This document shows, piece after piece, positions 1 to 8,511 of a DNA stretch of 64,000 nt. Under the pieces are notes generated by a model. That model had not been told where the DNA came from, searched no databases, and saw only the letters and a list, made by a program, of their open reading frames with translations. The position numbers were made by a program, and so were the translations under genes. The stretch comes from Phycisphaerales bacterium (lineage in GTDB: Bacteria; Planctomycetota; Phycisphaerae; Phycisphaerales; UBA1924). Positions within the stretch are counted from its first letter, which is position 1. Every line of letters begins with the position of its first letter. Location of the stretch: the NCBI GenBank assembly GCA_030149165.1, contig JASBRY010000008.1, forward strand, positions 62,001-126,000, read 5' to 3'.

Positions 1-1
1 G

Positions 2-277
2 GAGATCGTGATCCCAGAGGGATCAGAACTGGTCGGGAAGACGATCGCTGATTCTGGATTGCGAGAGCGGGACTTTACGATTCTGAATTTGCATCGGGGG
101 ATCAAGGTGATCTCGAATCCCAAGGCTTCGAGAGAGCTTGAAGCGGATGACAGTTTGTTGTGTTACGGCAAGCTTGAGGCGATGCGTGATCTGATTCCGG
201 ACAAGAAGCGGAAGAAGAAACGCAAGGCGAAGAAGCTTGATCCGCAAAAAATCGAAGCGCTTGAGGGGATCAGCTGA
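2..277 (+). CDS. TrkA-C (RCK_C) domain protein, C-terminal part, 5' end outside window
   Basis: The reading frame is open from base 2, so this is the end of a longer gene. The visible ~91 residues contain the RCK_C pattern (IPEGSELVGKTIAD, then a short beta strand FTILNLHRG, then LEADDSLLCYGK). RCK_C domains bind small ligands and usually regulate potassium or cation transporters. The protein ends in a strongly basic tail of about a dozen Lys/Arg (KKRKKKRKAKK). The stop TGA shares one base with the ATG of the next gene (TGATG), which suggests translational coupling to the AstE-like enzyme. Whether the missing N-terminus is a transporter or another domain cannot be seen. Family call confident, function not. 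Confidence 0.75.
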   Translation, partial: EIVIPEGSELVGKTIADSGLRERDFTILNLHRGIKVISNPKASRELEADDSLLCYGKLEAMRDLIPDKKRKKKRKAKKLDPQKIEALEGIS

Positions 278-1347
278 TGGCCGGGAAGGGTGATCGCGTT
301 TGGCTGTGGGATGGGGTTGAACGCGGCGAATCGGGATCGGTCTCGATGGTCATCTCTGAGGGGTACTCTGGGTCTGATATCTCGATCCCGATCTATGTTT
401 GGCGCGGTCAGGAAGATGGCCCCACTGTTGCGGTGACGGCTGCGGTGCACGGCGATGAGATCAACGGGACGGGGACGATTCGGCACATCATCCGAGAGCA
501 ACCTTTTGAGTTGAAGTCTGGAACGCTGGTGATGGTGCCTGTCATTAACATGATGGGGTTCGAGCGGCACTCGCGGTACATGCCTGACCGGAGGGACTTG
601 AATCGGAGTTTTCCTGGTTCGAAGGAGGGGAGTCTTGCGAGCCGGATGGCGCGATCATTCTTTGATCAGGTGATTCGGGGGTGCGACTACTGCATCGATC
701 TGCACACAGCCGCGGTTCGTCGGACGAACTTTCCCAATGTTCGTGCGGATCTGGACAATGATCGGCTCGCGGACTTTGCACGTGCGTTCGGCGCTTCGTT
801 GATTGTCGACAGCAAGGGACCGAAGGGGTCGCTGCGCGCCAGTGCGTGCAAGATCGGGTGCGCGACCCTGATCCTTGAAGCGGGTGAAGTTTGGAAAGTT
901 GAATCGGGAGTCGTGGAGTATGCGGTTCGCGGGATCATGAACTGCTTGCGCTTTCTGGACATGATCGATGGCGAGATTGTTGAGCCGGCGTTTCGGCTTG
1001 AGACCAAGACGACGAAATGGATCCGTGCGGCGCAGGGTGGGTTCCTTGAGTTTCATGTGTCTCCTGGAGATATCGTGCGCAAAGATCAGGCGCTCGCTAC
1101 GAACACGGATCTGATCGGGGAGCATAAGAATCTGATCGTGGCGCCGGAGACTGGGGTGGTGCTTGGGATGACGACGCTGCCTTCTGTCGCGCCGGGGGAT
1201 CCGGTGTGTCATCTGGCGCTTCCTCGCAAGAGCGCGGTGAAGCATGTGGAACGCGCGGTTGATGCGCTCGATGAGGATTCGTTGCATGAGCGTGTTCGGT
1301 TGGAGCTTGCTCGGAGTGTGCGGGTTGTGGAATCGGATCCGGACTGA
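277..1347 (+). CDS. Succinylglutamate desuccinylase/aspartoacylase family zinc hydrolase
   Basis: A 356-residue member of the M14-like AstE/AspA family, which hydrolyses N-acyl amino acids with one zinc ion. Visible zinc ligands are His58 and Glu61 in AAVHGDEING and His143 in DLHTA; Glu201 in LEAGE is the likely general base. The substrate is unknown; this family is often seen beside RimK-type ligases, and no such gene is in view. The ATG overlaps the stop of the upstream TrkA-C gene by one base, so the two are probably co-translated. The C-terminal ~100 residues form the beta-rich domain usual in this family. It converges on dinB with one intervening base. Confidence 0.85.
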   Translation: MAGKGDRVWLWDGVERGESGSVSMVISEGYSGSDISIPIYVWRGQEDGPTVAVTAAVHGDEINGTGTIRHIIREQPFELKSGTLVMVPVINMMGFERHSRYMPDRRDLNRSFPGSKEGSLASRMARSFFDQVIRGCDYCIDLHTAAVRRTNFPNVRADLDNDRLADFARAFGASLIVDSKGPKGSLRASACKIGCATLILEAGEVWKVESGVVEYAVRGIMNCLRFLDMIDGEIVEPAFRLETKTTKWIRAAQGGFLEFHVSPGDIVRKDQALATNTDLIGEHKNLIVAPETGVVLGMTTLPSVAPGDPVCHLALPRKSAVKHVERAVDALDEDSLHERVRLELARSVRVVESDPD

Positions 1348-1348
1348 T

Positions 1349-2563
1349 TTAGCGATGTTCTTCTGGGGCGCTTCCAGGGCCGTGTGTGCCGTGGCGGGGT
1401 TTGGCTTTGAGCGCTGAGGCGCGGGTGATCGCGTCCTTCCCGAATCGTGTGTTGATCTGATCGGAGGTTTGATCGACGGCTCGGTCTTTGGCGTGGTCTT
1501 GTGTGTCAAAGAGTCCGGGGGATGCGGGGGCGTCGGTGAGCTGGGACACGGCGACCCCGATGAGTCTCACTGGACGGAAGGATTTGGCCCACTCATCGAA
1601 TAGGGTGCGGGCTGAATCGTGGATGACTCTGGTTTCGTCGGTCTGGTTCTCGAGTGTGGTTGATCTGGTGATGGTCTCGAAGTCTCCGAAGCGGACTTTG
1701 ATGCTGATGGTGCGTGCGTAGCGGTTGTGCTTTCGGAGTCGTCTGGCGACATCTTGAGATTGGCGTGCGATCAGTGAGCGGACTTCGTCGGCGCTTTCGA
1801 GGTCTGTTTCGAAGGTGTGTTCGTGGGAGATGGATTTGGCTTGGCGGTCGATGCGGACTGGTCGGTCGTCGATCCCTCGCGCGAGTTTGTAGAGATGCTC
1901 TCCGAGTTCACCCAAGCGTGATTGGAGGGATTCGAGTGGGTGGGCGCGGAGGTCTTTGACGGTGCGGATTCCCAGTGCGTTGAGCGTGCGTTCGGTGCTT
2001 TGTCCGACTCCCCAGAGTTTGTTGATAGGAAGGGGGTCGAGTGTTTGCTGTATGCGATCGGGATGGATGACTGTGAGGCCGTCGGGTTTGTCCATGTCGG
2101 AAGCGAGTTTGGCGAGGAACTTGTTGGGGGCGACTCCGACGGAGCAGGTGAGCTGGGTTTCTTGTTTGATGAGGGCGCGGATTTGCTTTGCAATCTCAGT
2201 TGGAGACCCAAACAGCTTCGTTGATCCAGTGACATCGAGGAACGCTTCGTCGATGGAGATGGGCTGGATCGCGGGTGAGAATCGTTCGAGGATCTCGAAG
2301 ACTTGCTTCGAAACGGCTCGGTAGTCGGAGTGGCGTCCAGAGACGATGATCGCATTTGGGCAGAGGCGCTTGGCGATGACGGTGGGCTGGGCGGAGTGGC
2401 ATCCGAACTTCCGTGCTTCATAGGATGCGGCGGCGACGACACCTCGTGAGCCGTCGCCTCCAACGAGGACTGGTTTGCCTTGGAGTTCTGGGTTGTCGCG
2501 CTGTTCGACGGATGCGAAGAAGGCGTCCATGTCGACATGCAGGATGGATCGGTCTCTAGTCAT
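1349..2563 (-). CDS. dinB: DNA polymerase IV (Y-family translesion polymerase)
   Basis: 404 residues, full length for DinB. The N-terminus shows the metal-binding VDMDAFFASVEQ motif and the second catalytic motif SIDEAFLDVTG, followed by the little-finger domain. It performs error-prone bypass synthesis across damaged DNA. I chose the ATG at 2563 (MTRDRSILHVDMD) over one eight codons upstream, because the family begins just before the first catalytic Asp and the longer form would overlap the acetyltransferase gene by 20 bases. It lies 4 bases after that gene, so the two form an operon. The C-terminus ends without a recognisable beta-clamp motif in the last few residues that I could assign with confidence. 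Confidence 0.95.
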   Translation of the reverse strand: MTRDRSILHVDMDAFFASVEQRDNPELQGKPVLVGGDGSRGVVAAASYEARKFGCHSAQPTVIAKRLCPNAIIVSGRHSDYRAVSKQVFEILERFSPAIQPISIDEAFLDVTGSTKLFGSPTEIAKQIRALIKQETQLTCSVGVAPNKFLAKLASDMDKPDGLTVIHPDRIQQTLDPLPINKLWGVGQSTERTLNALGIRTVKDLRAHPLESLQSRLGELGEHLYKLARGIDDRPVRIDRQAKSISHEHTFETDLESADEVRSLIARQSQDVARRLRKHNRYARTISIKVRFGDFETITRSTTLENQTDETRVIHDSARTLFDEWAKSFRPVRLIGVAVSQLTDAPASPGLFDTQDHAKDRAVDQTSDQINTRFGKDAITRASALKAKPRHGTHGPGSAPEEHR

Positions 2564-2567
2564 TGAT

Positions 2568-3095
2568 TCACCAATGCTCAGGCGCATTGAGTGTTGTAGC
2601 GCATTGGACAGTGCCGTTTACGCTTGAGAGTTGTTTGTCTTGCAGCGAGATTGCCATCCATGCTTCGGGGTATTCGAGTTTGTGTGGCGCATTGATCTTA
2701 TGATCTGAGCTGAATCCAGCACGGGTGTAGTAGGCGGGGTCACCGAGCACGAACACGAAGTGGACGCCGCGCTGCTGAAGCGTTTCGAGACCTTGCTTCA
2801 TGAGCTTCATCCCGATGCCCTTGCCTTGGTGTTCTTTGTGGACCGCGAGCGGTGCGAGTATGCATGCGGAAATGCAATCGCTTGCTCCATCGATGGTGAC
2901 TTTGCTGAAGATCACGCTTCCGATGAGCGTGCTGTTCTCCTCGGCAACAAGTGACAAGATTGGCTGGGCTGATTGATCGCTGAATAGTTGATTGATGAGT
3001 TTGGCGATGGTTTCGCCTTCGGGATCACCGAAGGCTGACCTGTGAAGGTCGCTGATTAGAGCGGTCTCGTCCGATGTTGATTGTCTGATTTTCAT
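2568..3095 (-). CDS. GNAT family N-acetyltransferase (YhbS-like)
   Basis: A 175-residue single GNAT domain. The acetyl-CoA pyrophosphate loop is visible as LAVHKEHQGKGIGMKLM (Q-x-x-G-x-G/A), and the downstream FVLGDPAYYTRAGF segment is characteristic of the YhbS/COG3153 group. Acetyl acceptor unknown. It is the first gene of a two-gene minus-strand run with dinB, so it may share expression with a DNA-damage polymerase; I see no LexA-type palindrome upstream that I could assign. Confidence 0.88.
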   Translation of the reverse strand: MKIRQSTSDETALISDLHRSAFGDPEGETIAKLINQLFSDQSAQPILSLVAEENSTLIGSVIFSKVTIDGASDCISACILAPLAVHKEHQGKGIGMKLMKQGLETLQQRGVHFVFVLGDPAYYTRAGFSSDHKINAPHKLEYPEAWMAISLQDKQLSSVNGTVQCATTLNAPEHW

Positions 3096-3137
3096 GGCTT
3101 TGCATCATTGCTGTGCTGAATCCAGAAGCAGTACCGC

Positions 3138-3701
3138 TCAATCATCATCGTCATCGTCGTCATGGTTGATGCTTGGTTGATTGGTTTGTGTGGATGATGG
3201 GCTCACGCTGGTGATTGGTGCGTGGATACCGTATTGATGGACGAGGACTCCTCCTTGGTGTCCAGCGTTGGCGAGAGTCAGTGTTCCGAGGCCGTATCCG
3301 AGCGCGACAAGGATCGCGATGACGATGAGTGCGGGTTTCTTATTGCTTGCTTCGAGTTTCTTTCTCGCGATGGTCGCGAAGAAGAACAGCACGGTGGTGA
3401 CGATGAAGTAGTTGCGCGCGGATTCGGCGGTTTCTTCGTGCTCGTGAACGGCGTCTTCGATGATCTGGGTTGTCGAACCAATGATTTCTTCGGTGGCTTC
3501 TCCGGTGAACACCGCGGCGAAGGTGAAGAGGGTTCCGATGACGAGGATCGTGAGCGCTGTGTGCATCCATTTGCCTCGGCGCTTCTTGTCGACCACGCAC
3601 AGGAGCATCGGGATCCACGCGATCAACAGGAGTCCGAGGGGGAAATGGACGACGATTGGGTGCATGCCTTCGAGTGGCGGGATCGGCGGGAACGAGAACA
3701 T
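3138..3701 (-). CDS. DUF2231-type membrane protein with poly-Asp tail
   Basis: 187 residues. The N-terminus has the DUF2231 pattern HPIVVHFPLGLLL, and four hydrophobic segments can be seen (about residues 15-37, 48-66, 95-112 and 124-145). The C-terminal ~40 residues are Ser/Thr/Gln-rich and end in seven consecutive Asp, encoded by a run of GAT/GAC codons (about 3139-3163). An AGGAG site lies 6 bases before the ATG. Function of the family is not established; heme or redox links have been proposed. The acidic tail could bind cations or be a slippage-prone repeat. Confidence 0.8.
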   Translation of the reverse strand: MFSFPPIPPLEGMHPIVVHFPLGLLLIAWIPMLLCVVDKKRRGKWMHTALTILVIGTLFTFAAVFTGEATEEIIGSTTQIIEDAVHEHEETAESARNYFIVTTVLFFFATIARKKLEASNKKPALIVIAILVALGYGLGTLTLANAGHQGGVLVHQYGIHAPITSVSPSSTQTNQPSINHDDDDDDD

Positions 3702-3719
3702 GGTGAACTCCTGTTTGAT

Positions 3720-5303
3720 TTATTCAGACTCTCGTAGTTGGTAAAACTCATCGAGGTCTTTCTTGAGTTTGATGAGCATGGAGTGCTCTGCGTACATCAT
3801 GTGTCCGGCGTCATAGTAGTGCATGGATATGTTCTCTTTGAACTGTGGTCTCAGAAACATGTGGTCGATGGTGTACTGCGTTGCAAAGTATGGGGTCGCG
3901 AGGTCGTAGTAGCCGTTGGCGATGAACACTTTCATGTTTGGGATTTTGTGCATCGTTTTGCGCAGGCGCTCGGCGATGTTGAGATACTGGTTGTCCGCGA
4001 CACCTCTGAACGACCACGGCCAAACATTGGTGAGGATCTCGTAACGCAGGTCTGATTGGTAGTTGAGATCACCTCTCAAATACGCGTTCATTGATTCGGT
4101 GTAGATGTTTTTGATTGCCACCATGCTTGGGTCGTACTCGTAGGACTCTCCGGCGTCGTCGCGGTCGAAGGATTTGAAGCGGGAGTCCAGACGCCCCACT
4201 GTTTCTCCGCGATCGCGGAGGAGCTCTTTGGGGAAGCGTGGCATCGTGATGCGTAGGTTGGTGCGGAGGATGTAGTCTTTACTGAGGCCGGTGTAGTCAG
4301 CGAGTTTGGATGCGATCTCGTCGCGGTCGTTGTCAGAGAGCTGATCTCCCGCGGCGAGGGCAAGGGTGTAGTCGTTCATCGCGAAGTCCTCGACTTCGCG
4401 GAGGAATTTTTCGAGGTCCATGCGCTGGTACTTGCTTGAGAGCGCGTTGTGGAACTTGGCGGTGGCGGCGAAGCTTGGGAGGTAGAGTGGGTATGGGAGG
4501 TCGTTGCCGACATCGAAACGGGCGGTCTGGAAGTTCATGATGGCGCTGACGAGGATGACGCCGTTGAGTGAGATGCCGTGTGTTGATTGGAGTTCGTCTG
4601 CGAGACCGGCGGCGCGGGTTGTGCCGTAGGACTCTCCGGCGATGTACTTGGGTGATCCCCAGCGTTTTTCTTTTCCGAGGTAAAGGCGGATGAACTCGGC
4701 AACGGATTGGATGTCCTGGTTGACGCCGTGAAAGTCTTTTTCGCTCTTGTCTTTGGCGGCGCGTGAGAATCCGGTGGTGACAGGGTCGATGAAGACGAAG
4801 TCGGATTGATCGAGGAGTGAGTATTCGTTTTCAACGAGCGCGTATGGAGGCGGTCCTGGGTTTCCGAAGTCGTCTATTGGGTTGACGCGCATCGGTCCGA
4901 AGGTTCCGAGGTGGAGCCAAACTGAGCTTGAGCCGGGGCCGCCGTTGAAGGAGAAAGTGATGGGTCTTGTTTCAGGATCGGGGAAGGTTGGTTCTGTATC
5001 TTCCTCGCTGTTCTCGATGTAGGGCGCGTCGAGTTTGTGGTACGCGATGTAGAACATCTGTGCGGTGGGTTCGTGGTCACCTCGCAGGTTGGTGAGGGTG
5101 ATGGTCCCGGCGGTGGCTTGGTAATGGATTGGTGTGCCGTTGATGGTGACGGTGTGGTAGGTGACTGAGGATTCGTCGGGGTAGACGACGAAGGCGGGGT
5201 TTGATTTGGAATCTTCTTTTTCGTCTTGCGCATAGGCGAGCGTGTTGCACGCGAGCATGAGGATCGAAAGGACGGCGACGGCACGGCTTAGGGTGTTGTT
5301 CAT
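3720..5303 (-). CDS. Secreted S10-family serine carboxypeptidase
   Basis: 527 residues with an N-terminal signal peptide (hydrophobic run, cleavage likely after AYAQ, residue 26). The S10 hallmarks are present: SFNGGPGSSS (oxyanion region, ~119-127), nucleophile Ser225 in AGESYGT, Asp in NGYYDLATP and His in YDAGHMMY. It should remove C-terminal amino acids from peptides outside the cytoplasm, fitting a peptide-scavenging life style. The ATG at 5303 was chosen because a TTGCAG-17-TACCGT promoter ends six bases before it and the 16 extra upstream codons lie across that promoter. The gene is divergent from the carboxyltransferase gene. Confidence 0.92.
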   Translation of the reverse strand: MNNTLSRAVAVLSILMLACNTLAYAQDEKEDSKSNPAFVVYPDESSVTYHTVTINGTPIHYQATAGTITLTNLRGDHEPTAQMFYIAYHKLDAPYIENSEEDTEPTFPDPETRPITFSFNGGPGSSSVWLHLGTFGPMRVNPIDDFGNPGPPPYALVENEYSLLDQSDFVFIDPVTTGFSRAAKDKSEKDFHGVNQDIQSVAEFIRLYLGKEKRWGSPKYIAGESYGTTRAAGLADELQSTHGISLNGVILVSAIMNFQTARFDVGNDLPYPLYLPSFAATAKFHNALSSKYQRMDLEKFLREVEDFAMNDYTLALAAGDQLSDNDRDEIASKLADYTGLSKDYILRTNLRITMPRFPKELLRDRGETVGRLDSRFKSFDRDDAGESYEYDPSMVAIKNIYTESMNAYLRGDLNYQSDLRYEILTNVWPWSFRGVADNQYLNIAERLRKTMHKIPNMKVFIANGYYDLATPYFATQYTIDHMFLRPQFKENISMHYYDAGHMMYAEHSMLIKLKKDLDEFYQLRESE

Positions 5304-5309
5304 AGCAAC

Positions 5310-5338
5310 ACGGTACGGGGGAATCGACTCCGCTGCAA
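5310..5338 (-). promoter_or_regulatory. Sigma70-type promoter of the S10 peptidase, probably leaderless
   Basis: On the minus strand TTGCAG (5338-5333) and TACCGT (5315-5310) are separated by 17 bases. The start codon follows the -10 box by only six bases, so transcription would start at or next to the ATG. No Shine-Dalgarno is present. Confidence 0.55.
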
Positions 5339-5398
5339 GCGGTTGGATCAATGGAGGATCGGGGAAGATTTGGGGGAGTGCTCCTATCCTCTGTGACC

Positions 5399-7078
5399 AT
5401 GGCTGAATCTACAACGACATTGCGTGATCTGACCACTGAGTTCCTCCAAACAGAGGAGAGCATCAAGCTTGGGGGTGGTCCCAAGGCGATCGAGCGGCAG
5501 CACGCGAAGGGTCGATTGACGGCGCGGGAGCGGATTGATCGGCTGATTGATAAAGGCAGCGCCTTTCAGGAGCTTGGGTTGTGGGCGGCGTTCAATATGT
5601 ACAAGGAAGCCGGGGGAGCACCGGGGGCTGGGGTGGTGACGGGGATCGGTGTCGTTGAGGGTGTTCGGCACATGATTATCGCAAACGACGCGACGGTGAA
5701 GGCGGGCGCGTTCTTCCCGATGACTTGCAAGAAGATCATCCGCGCGCAGACGATGGCGCAGATGGCGCGGCTGCCTTTGATATACCTCGTGGACTCAGCG
5801 GGGGTGTTTCTTCCGATGCAAGAGGATGTGTTTCCCGATACGGATGACTTTGGTCGGATCTTCCGCAACAACGCGGTGATGAGCGCGGAGGGGATTCCGC
5901 AGATCTCGGCGATCATGGGGTTCTGTGTTGCGGGGGGTGGGTATCTTCCGGTGCTGTGCGATACGCTGCTGATGACCGAGGGGTCTGGGTTGTATCTTGC
6001 GGGTCAGGCGCTGGTGAAGGCGGCGATCGGTCAGGATGTGAGCGATGAGGAACTGGGCGGGGCGCAGATGCATGCGCAGATTTCGGGGACGATTGATTTC
6101 CGTGAGCCGGATGATGAGTCGTGTATTGAAAGATTGCGATCGCTGGTCGCGAAGTATCCGGATCGTGCGGTCGTTGTAGATGCGGCGGAACGCAAGCGGC
6201 AGCATCCGCATCGTGATCCGGAGGACATCTACAGCGTGTTCACGGATAAGCCTGGTCAGCAGTACGATGTGAAGGAGATCATCTCGTGCATTGTGGATAC
6301 GGGATCGCGCACGGTGGATGGTGAGCAGGTGCTTGTGCCGGACTTTGATGAGTACAAAGAGGAGTACGGGCAGTCGCTGGTGTGCGGATACGCGAAGATC
6401 GGCGGGCACGCGTGCGGGATTGTGGCAAACCAGGGCAAGCTAACTGAACGACAGATGGCCGGGGGCAAGGCGGGTCCGAGCAAATCAACCAACATGCCTC
6501 GCGTGATTTATGACGACAGCGCGGACAAGGCGGCTCGGTTCATCATGGATTGCAATCAGCGGAAGATCCCGATTGTGTTCCTCCACGACACGACTGGGTT
6601 CATGGTCGGGCGCGACAGCGAGCAGGGCGGGATTATTCGCAGCGGTGCCAAGATGGTGAACGCGATGAGCAACTGTGTGGTGCCGAAGATTGTGGTGATT
6701 CTGGGTGGGTCGTTTGGTGCGGGGAACTACGCGATGTGCGGGCGGGCGTTTGATCAGTTTGTCGCGATGGCCTGGCCCGGCAGTAAGTGTGCCGTGATGG
6801 GCGCGGGGTCGGCGACGGGGACGCTCGCGATGATCGAGGAACGCTCGCGAGCACGCAAGGGCGAGGAGATCGACGAGGCGACGCACAAGGCGATCCTCGA
6901 TGCGGTCGCGGATTCGTACAACGAGCAGCAGGACATCCGGCACGGCGCGGCTCGCGGATGGGTGGATCGGATCATCGAGCCCCATCGAACACGCGAGGAG
7001 TTGATCGCGTCGTTGGATGCGGCGAATCAGGGGTGGGATTACGCGCGGGATCTGAAGACGGGTGTGCTGCAGGTTTGA
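5399..7078 (+). CDS. Acyl-CoA carboxylase carboxyltransferase subunit (methylcrotonyl-CoA carboxylase beta type)
   Basis: 559 residues, the usual size for the beta subunit of biotin-dependent acyl-CoA carboxylases. It transfers CO2 from carboxybiotin to an acyl-CoA. N-terminal crotonase-fold half contains KGRLTARERIDRLID and DSAGVFLPMQEDVFPD, which matches the methylcrotonyl-CoA (MCC) type better than the propionyl type; the C-terminal half has PRVIYDDSADKAARFI and the GGSFGAGNYAMCGRAFDQ acyl-CoA loop. HMG-CoA lyase and crotonase neighbours support a role in leucine breakdown. The biotin carboxylase/BCCP partner is not in the window. The start at 5399 (MAESTTTL) gives the family N-terminus and has TATCCT eight bases upstream. 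Confidence 0.9.
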   Translation: MAESTTTLRDLTTEFLQTEESIKLGGGPKAIERQHAKGRLTARERIDRLIDKGSAFQELGLWAAFNMYKEAGGAPGAGVVTGIGVVEGVRHMIIANDATVKAGAFFPMTCKKIIRAQTMAQMARLPLIYLVDSAGVFLPMQEDVFPDTDDFGRIFRNNAVMSAEGIPQISAIMGFCVAGGGYLPVLCDTLLMTEGSGLYLAGQALVKAAIGQDVSDEELGGAQMHAQISGTIDFREPDDESCIERLRSLVAKYPDRAVVVDAAERKRQHPHRDPEDIYSVFTDKPGQQYDVKEIISCIVDTGSRTVDGEQVLVPDFDEYKEEYGQSLVCGYAKIGGHACGIVANQGKLTERQMAGGKAGPSKSTNMPRVIYDDSADKAARFIMDCNQRKIPIVFLHDTTGFMVGRDSEQGGIIRSGAKMVNAMSNCVVPKIVVILGGSFGAGNYAMCGRAFDQFVAMAWPGSKCAVMGAGSATGTLAMIEERSRARKGEEIDEATHKAILDAVADSYNEQQDIRHGAARGWVDRIIEPHRTREELIASLDAANQGWDYARDLKTGVLQV

Positions 7079-7090
7079 TAGGAGGAAGAA

Positions 7091-7585
7091 ATGCGTATCA
7101 CTAGAGTTGCTTGTACTGGTTTGATCTTAGCGTTGGCTGCTTTCCTGCCCGGCTGTATTGTGCAGGACATCCATGATCAGATTGCGTTGTCCAATCAGAA
7201 GCTGACGCAGATCGATGAGAGCTTCGCGAAGGTTGAGCGGGCGAACGAGCTTCTGGAGAAGCTGGAGACGCAACTGGACTCGACGCTTGGTCCGATTGAT
7301 GAGAACATGTCGAAGATCCGTGAGCGGCTCGCGAGCATTGATGCGAAGCTCGAAGAGATGGATACCAATATGGTCTCGATGGATGAGCGGATGGTCGCAA
7401 TCAATGCTGATCTGCAAGCCGTCAGTGCGCACCTTGCTTCGCTTCGCAAGACGATCAACAACATTGATTCGACGATCCCATTCTTGAAGATCTCGGGGGA
7501 TGACGAAGAAGAGCAGGCGGAACTCGAAGCGGAAACCAAACCAAAAACGCCAACACCTACAAATACGACTGGGGAGCAGGAGTGA
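7091..7585 (+). CDS. Coiled-coil outer-membrane or periplasmic lipoprotein
   Basis: 164 residues. A type II signal peptide with lipobox L-P-G-C (Cys22) is followed by a long uninterrupted heptad-like coiled coil (about residues 28-130, with IDESF, IDENM, IDAKL, MDERM and INADL repeats about every 7-14 residues) and an acidic, Thr/Pro-rich tail. The shape resembles Lpp or trimeric lipoproteins, but no family is recognised. An AGGAGG site sits just before the ATG. It lies between carboxyltransferase and HMG-CoA lyase and its stop overlaps the next GTG by four bases (GTGA), so it is embedded in the catabolic operon for no obvious reason. Confidence 0.75.
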   Translation: MRITRVACTGLILALAAFLPGCIVQDIHDQIALSNQKLTQIDESFAKVERANELLEKLETQLDSTLGPIDENMSKIRERLASIDAKLEEMDTNMVSMDERMVAINADLQAVSAHLASLRKTINNIDSTIPFLKISGDDEEEQAELEAETKPKTPTPTNTTGEQE

Positions 7586-8511
7586 GCGGCGTCGTTCGCA
7601 TCACAGATGTTTCTCCGCGCGATGGGCTCCAGGCGGAGACGGTGATTGTTGATGCCGCGTCGAAGGCGGAGCTTGTGCGGCGTGTGGAAGCGTCGGGGGT
7701 TGATGAGGTCGAGGTGAGCAGCTTTGTGTCTCCCAAGTGGGTGCCTCAGCTTGGGGACGCGGCGGAGGTGTTTGATTTGATCGCGCCGACGAAAGCGGAT
7801 GGGGTGTGCTACTCGGCGCTGGTTCCGAACATGAAGGGGTTTGAGGGGGCGCTTGCGGTGAACCGCGATGCGCGGGAGAAGCATGGGGTGGAGCGTTTGA
7901 TTGATAAGGTCGCGGTGTTTACCGCGGCTTCCGAAGGATTCTCACTCAAGAACACGAACGCGACGATTGAGGAAACGCTGGAGCGCTTTGCACCGATTAT
8001 CCCTGAGGCGCACGCGCAGGGGTTGATGGTGCGGGGGTATATTTCTTGTATTGTCAAGTGTCCGTTCGATGGGGATATCCCGTCGTCGCAGGTCGCGGAT
8101 GTTGCTTCGCGATTGCTCGAGCTTGGGGTGGATGAGATTGATCTTGGGGACACGATCGGTGCGGGGACTCCCGATTCGATCGAGCAGGTGCTGCTGGATG
8201 TCATCGAACGGCTCGATGGGCGGGCGCTCAATGACTTTGGTCAACCCACACTGACGCTGCATTTGCACGATACTTTCGGGAATGCTGGTGCGTGTATAGA
8301 AAGAGCTTTGGAGGTTGGGGTGCGGTCGTTTGACGGGTCGGCGGGGGGACTCGGAGGGTGTCCATACGCATCAACGGATACGAAGCGGGCGCCGGGGAAT
8401 GTCGCGACGCTCGATGTGCTCGATGCGGTCGGCAGCGCGGGGCTGACAACGAAGGTGAATCGCGAGGAGTTGGTGCAGGCGTCGATCTATGCGGGGGGGT
8501 TGATCGGATGA
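7582..8511 (+). CDS. mvaB: Hydroxymethylglutaryl-CoA lyase
   Basis: 309 residues, the normal length. It splits HMG-CoA into acetoacetate and acetyl-CoA, the last step of leucine degradation. Motifs include DVSPRDGLQAE (metal and catalytic Asp/Arg/Asp), HLHDTFG (metal His pair) and GGLGGCPYA, which carries the catalytic Cys. The GTG start overlaps the lipoprotein stop (GTGA), and the stop overlaps the next ATG (ATGA), so translation is coupled on both sides. Confidence 0.94.
   Translation: MSGVVRITDVSPRDGLQAETVIVDAASKAELVRRVEASGVDEVEVSSFVSPKWVPQLGDAAEVFDLIAPTKADGVCYSALVPNMKGFEGALAVNRDAREKHGVERLIDKVAVFTAASEGFSLKNTNATIEETLERFAPIIPEAHAQGLMVRGYISCIVKCPFDGDIPSSQVADVASRLLELGVDEIDLGDTIGAGTPDSIEQVLLDVIERLDGRALNDFGQPTLTLHLHDTFGNAGACIERALEVGVRSFDGSAGGLGGCPYASTDTKRAPGNVATLDVLDAVGSAGLTTKVNREELVQASIYAGGLIG

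Noticed and set aside
655..1509. 284-codon minus-strand frame over the AstE-like gene and dinB end
   Set aside because: No recognisable domain, overlaps two well-supported genes and has an Arg/Pro-rich composition typical of a shadow frame.
8358..8507. 50-codon N-terminal extension of the first crotonase
   Set aside because: It lies wholly within HMG-CoA lyase in another frame and the ATG at 8508 has the ATGA coupling.
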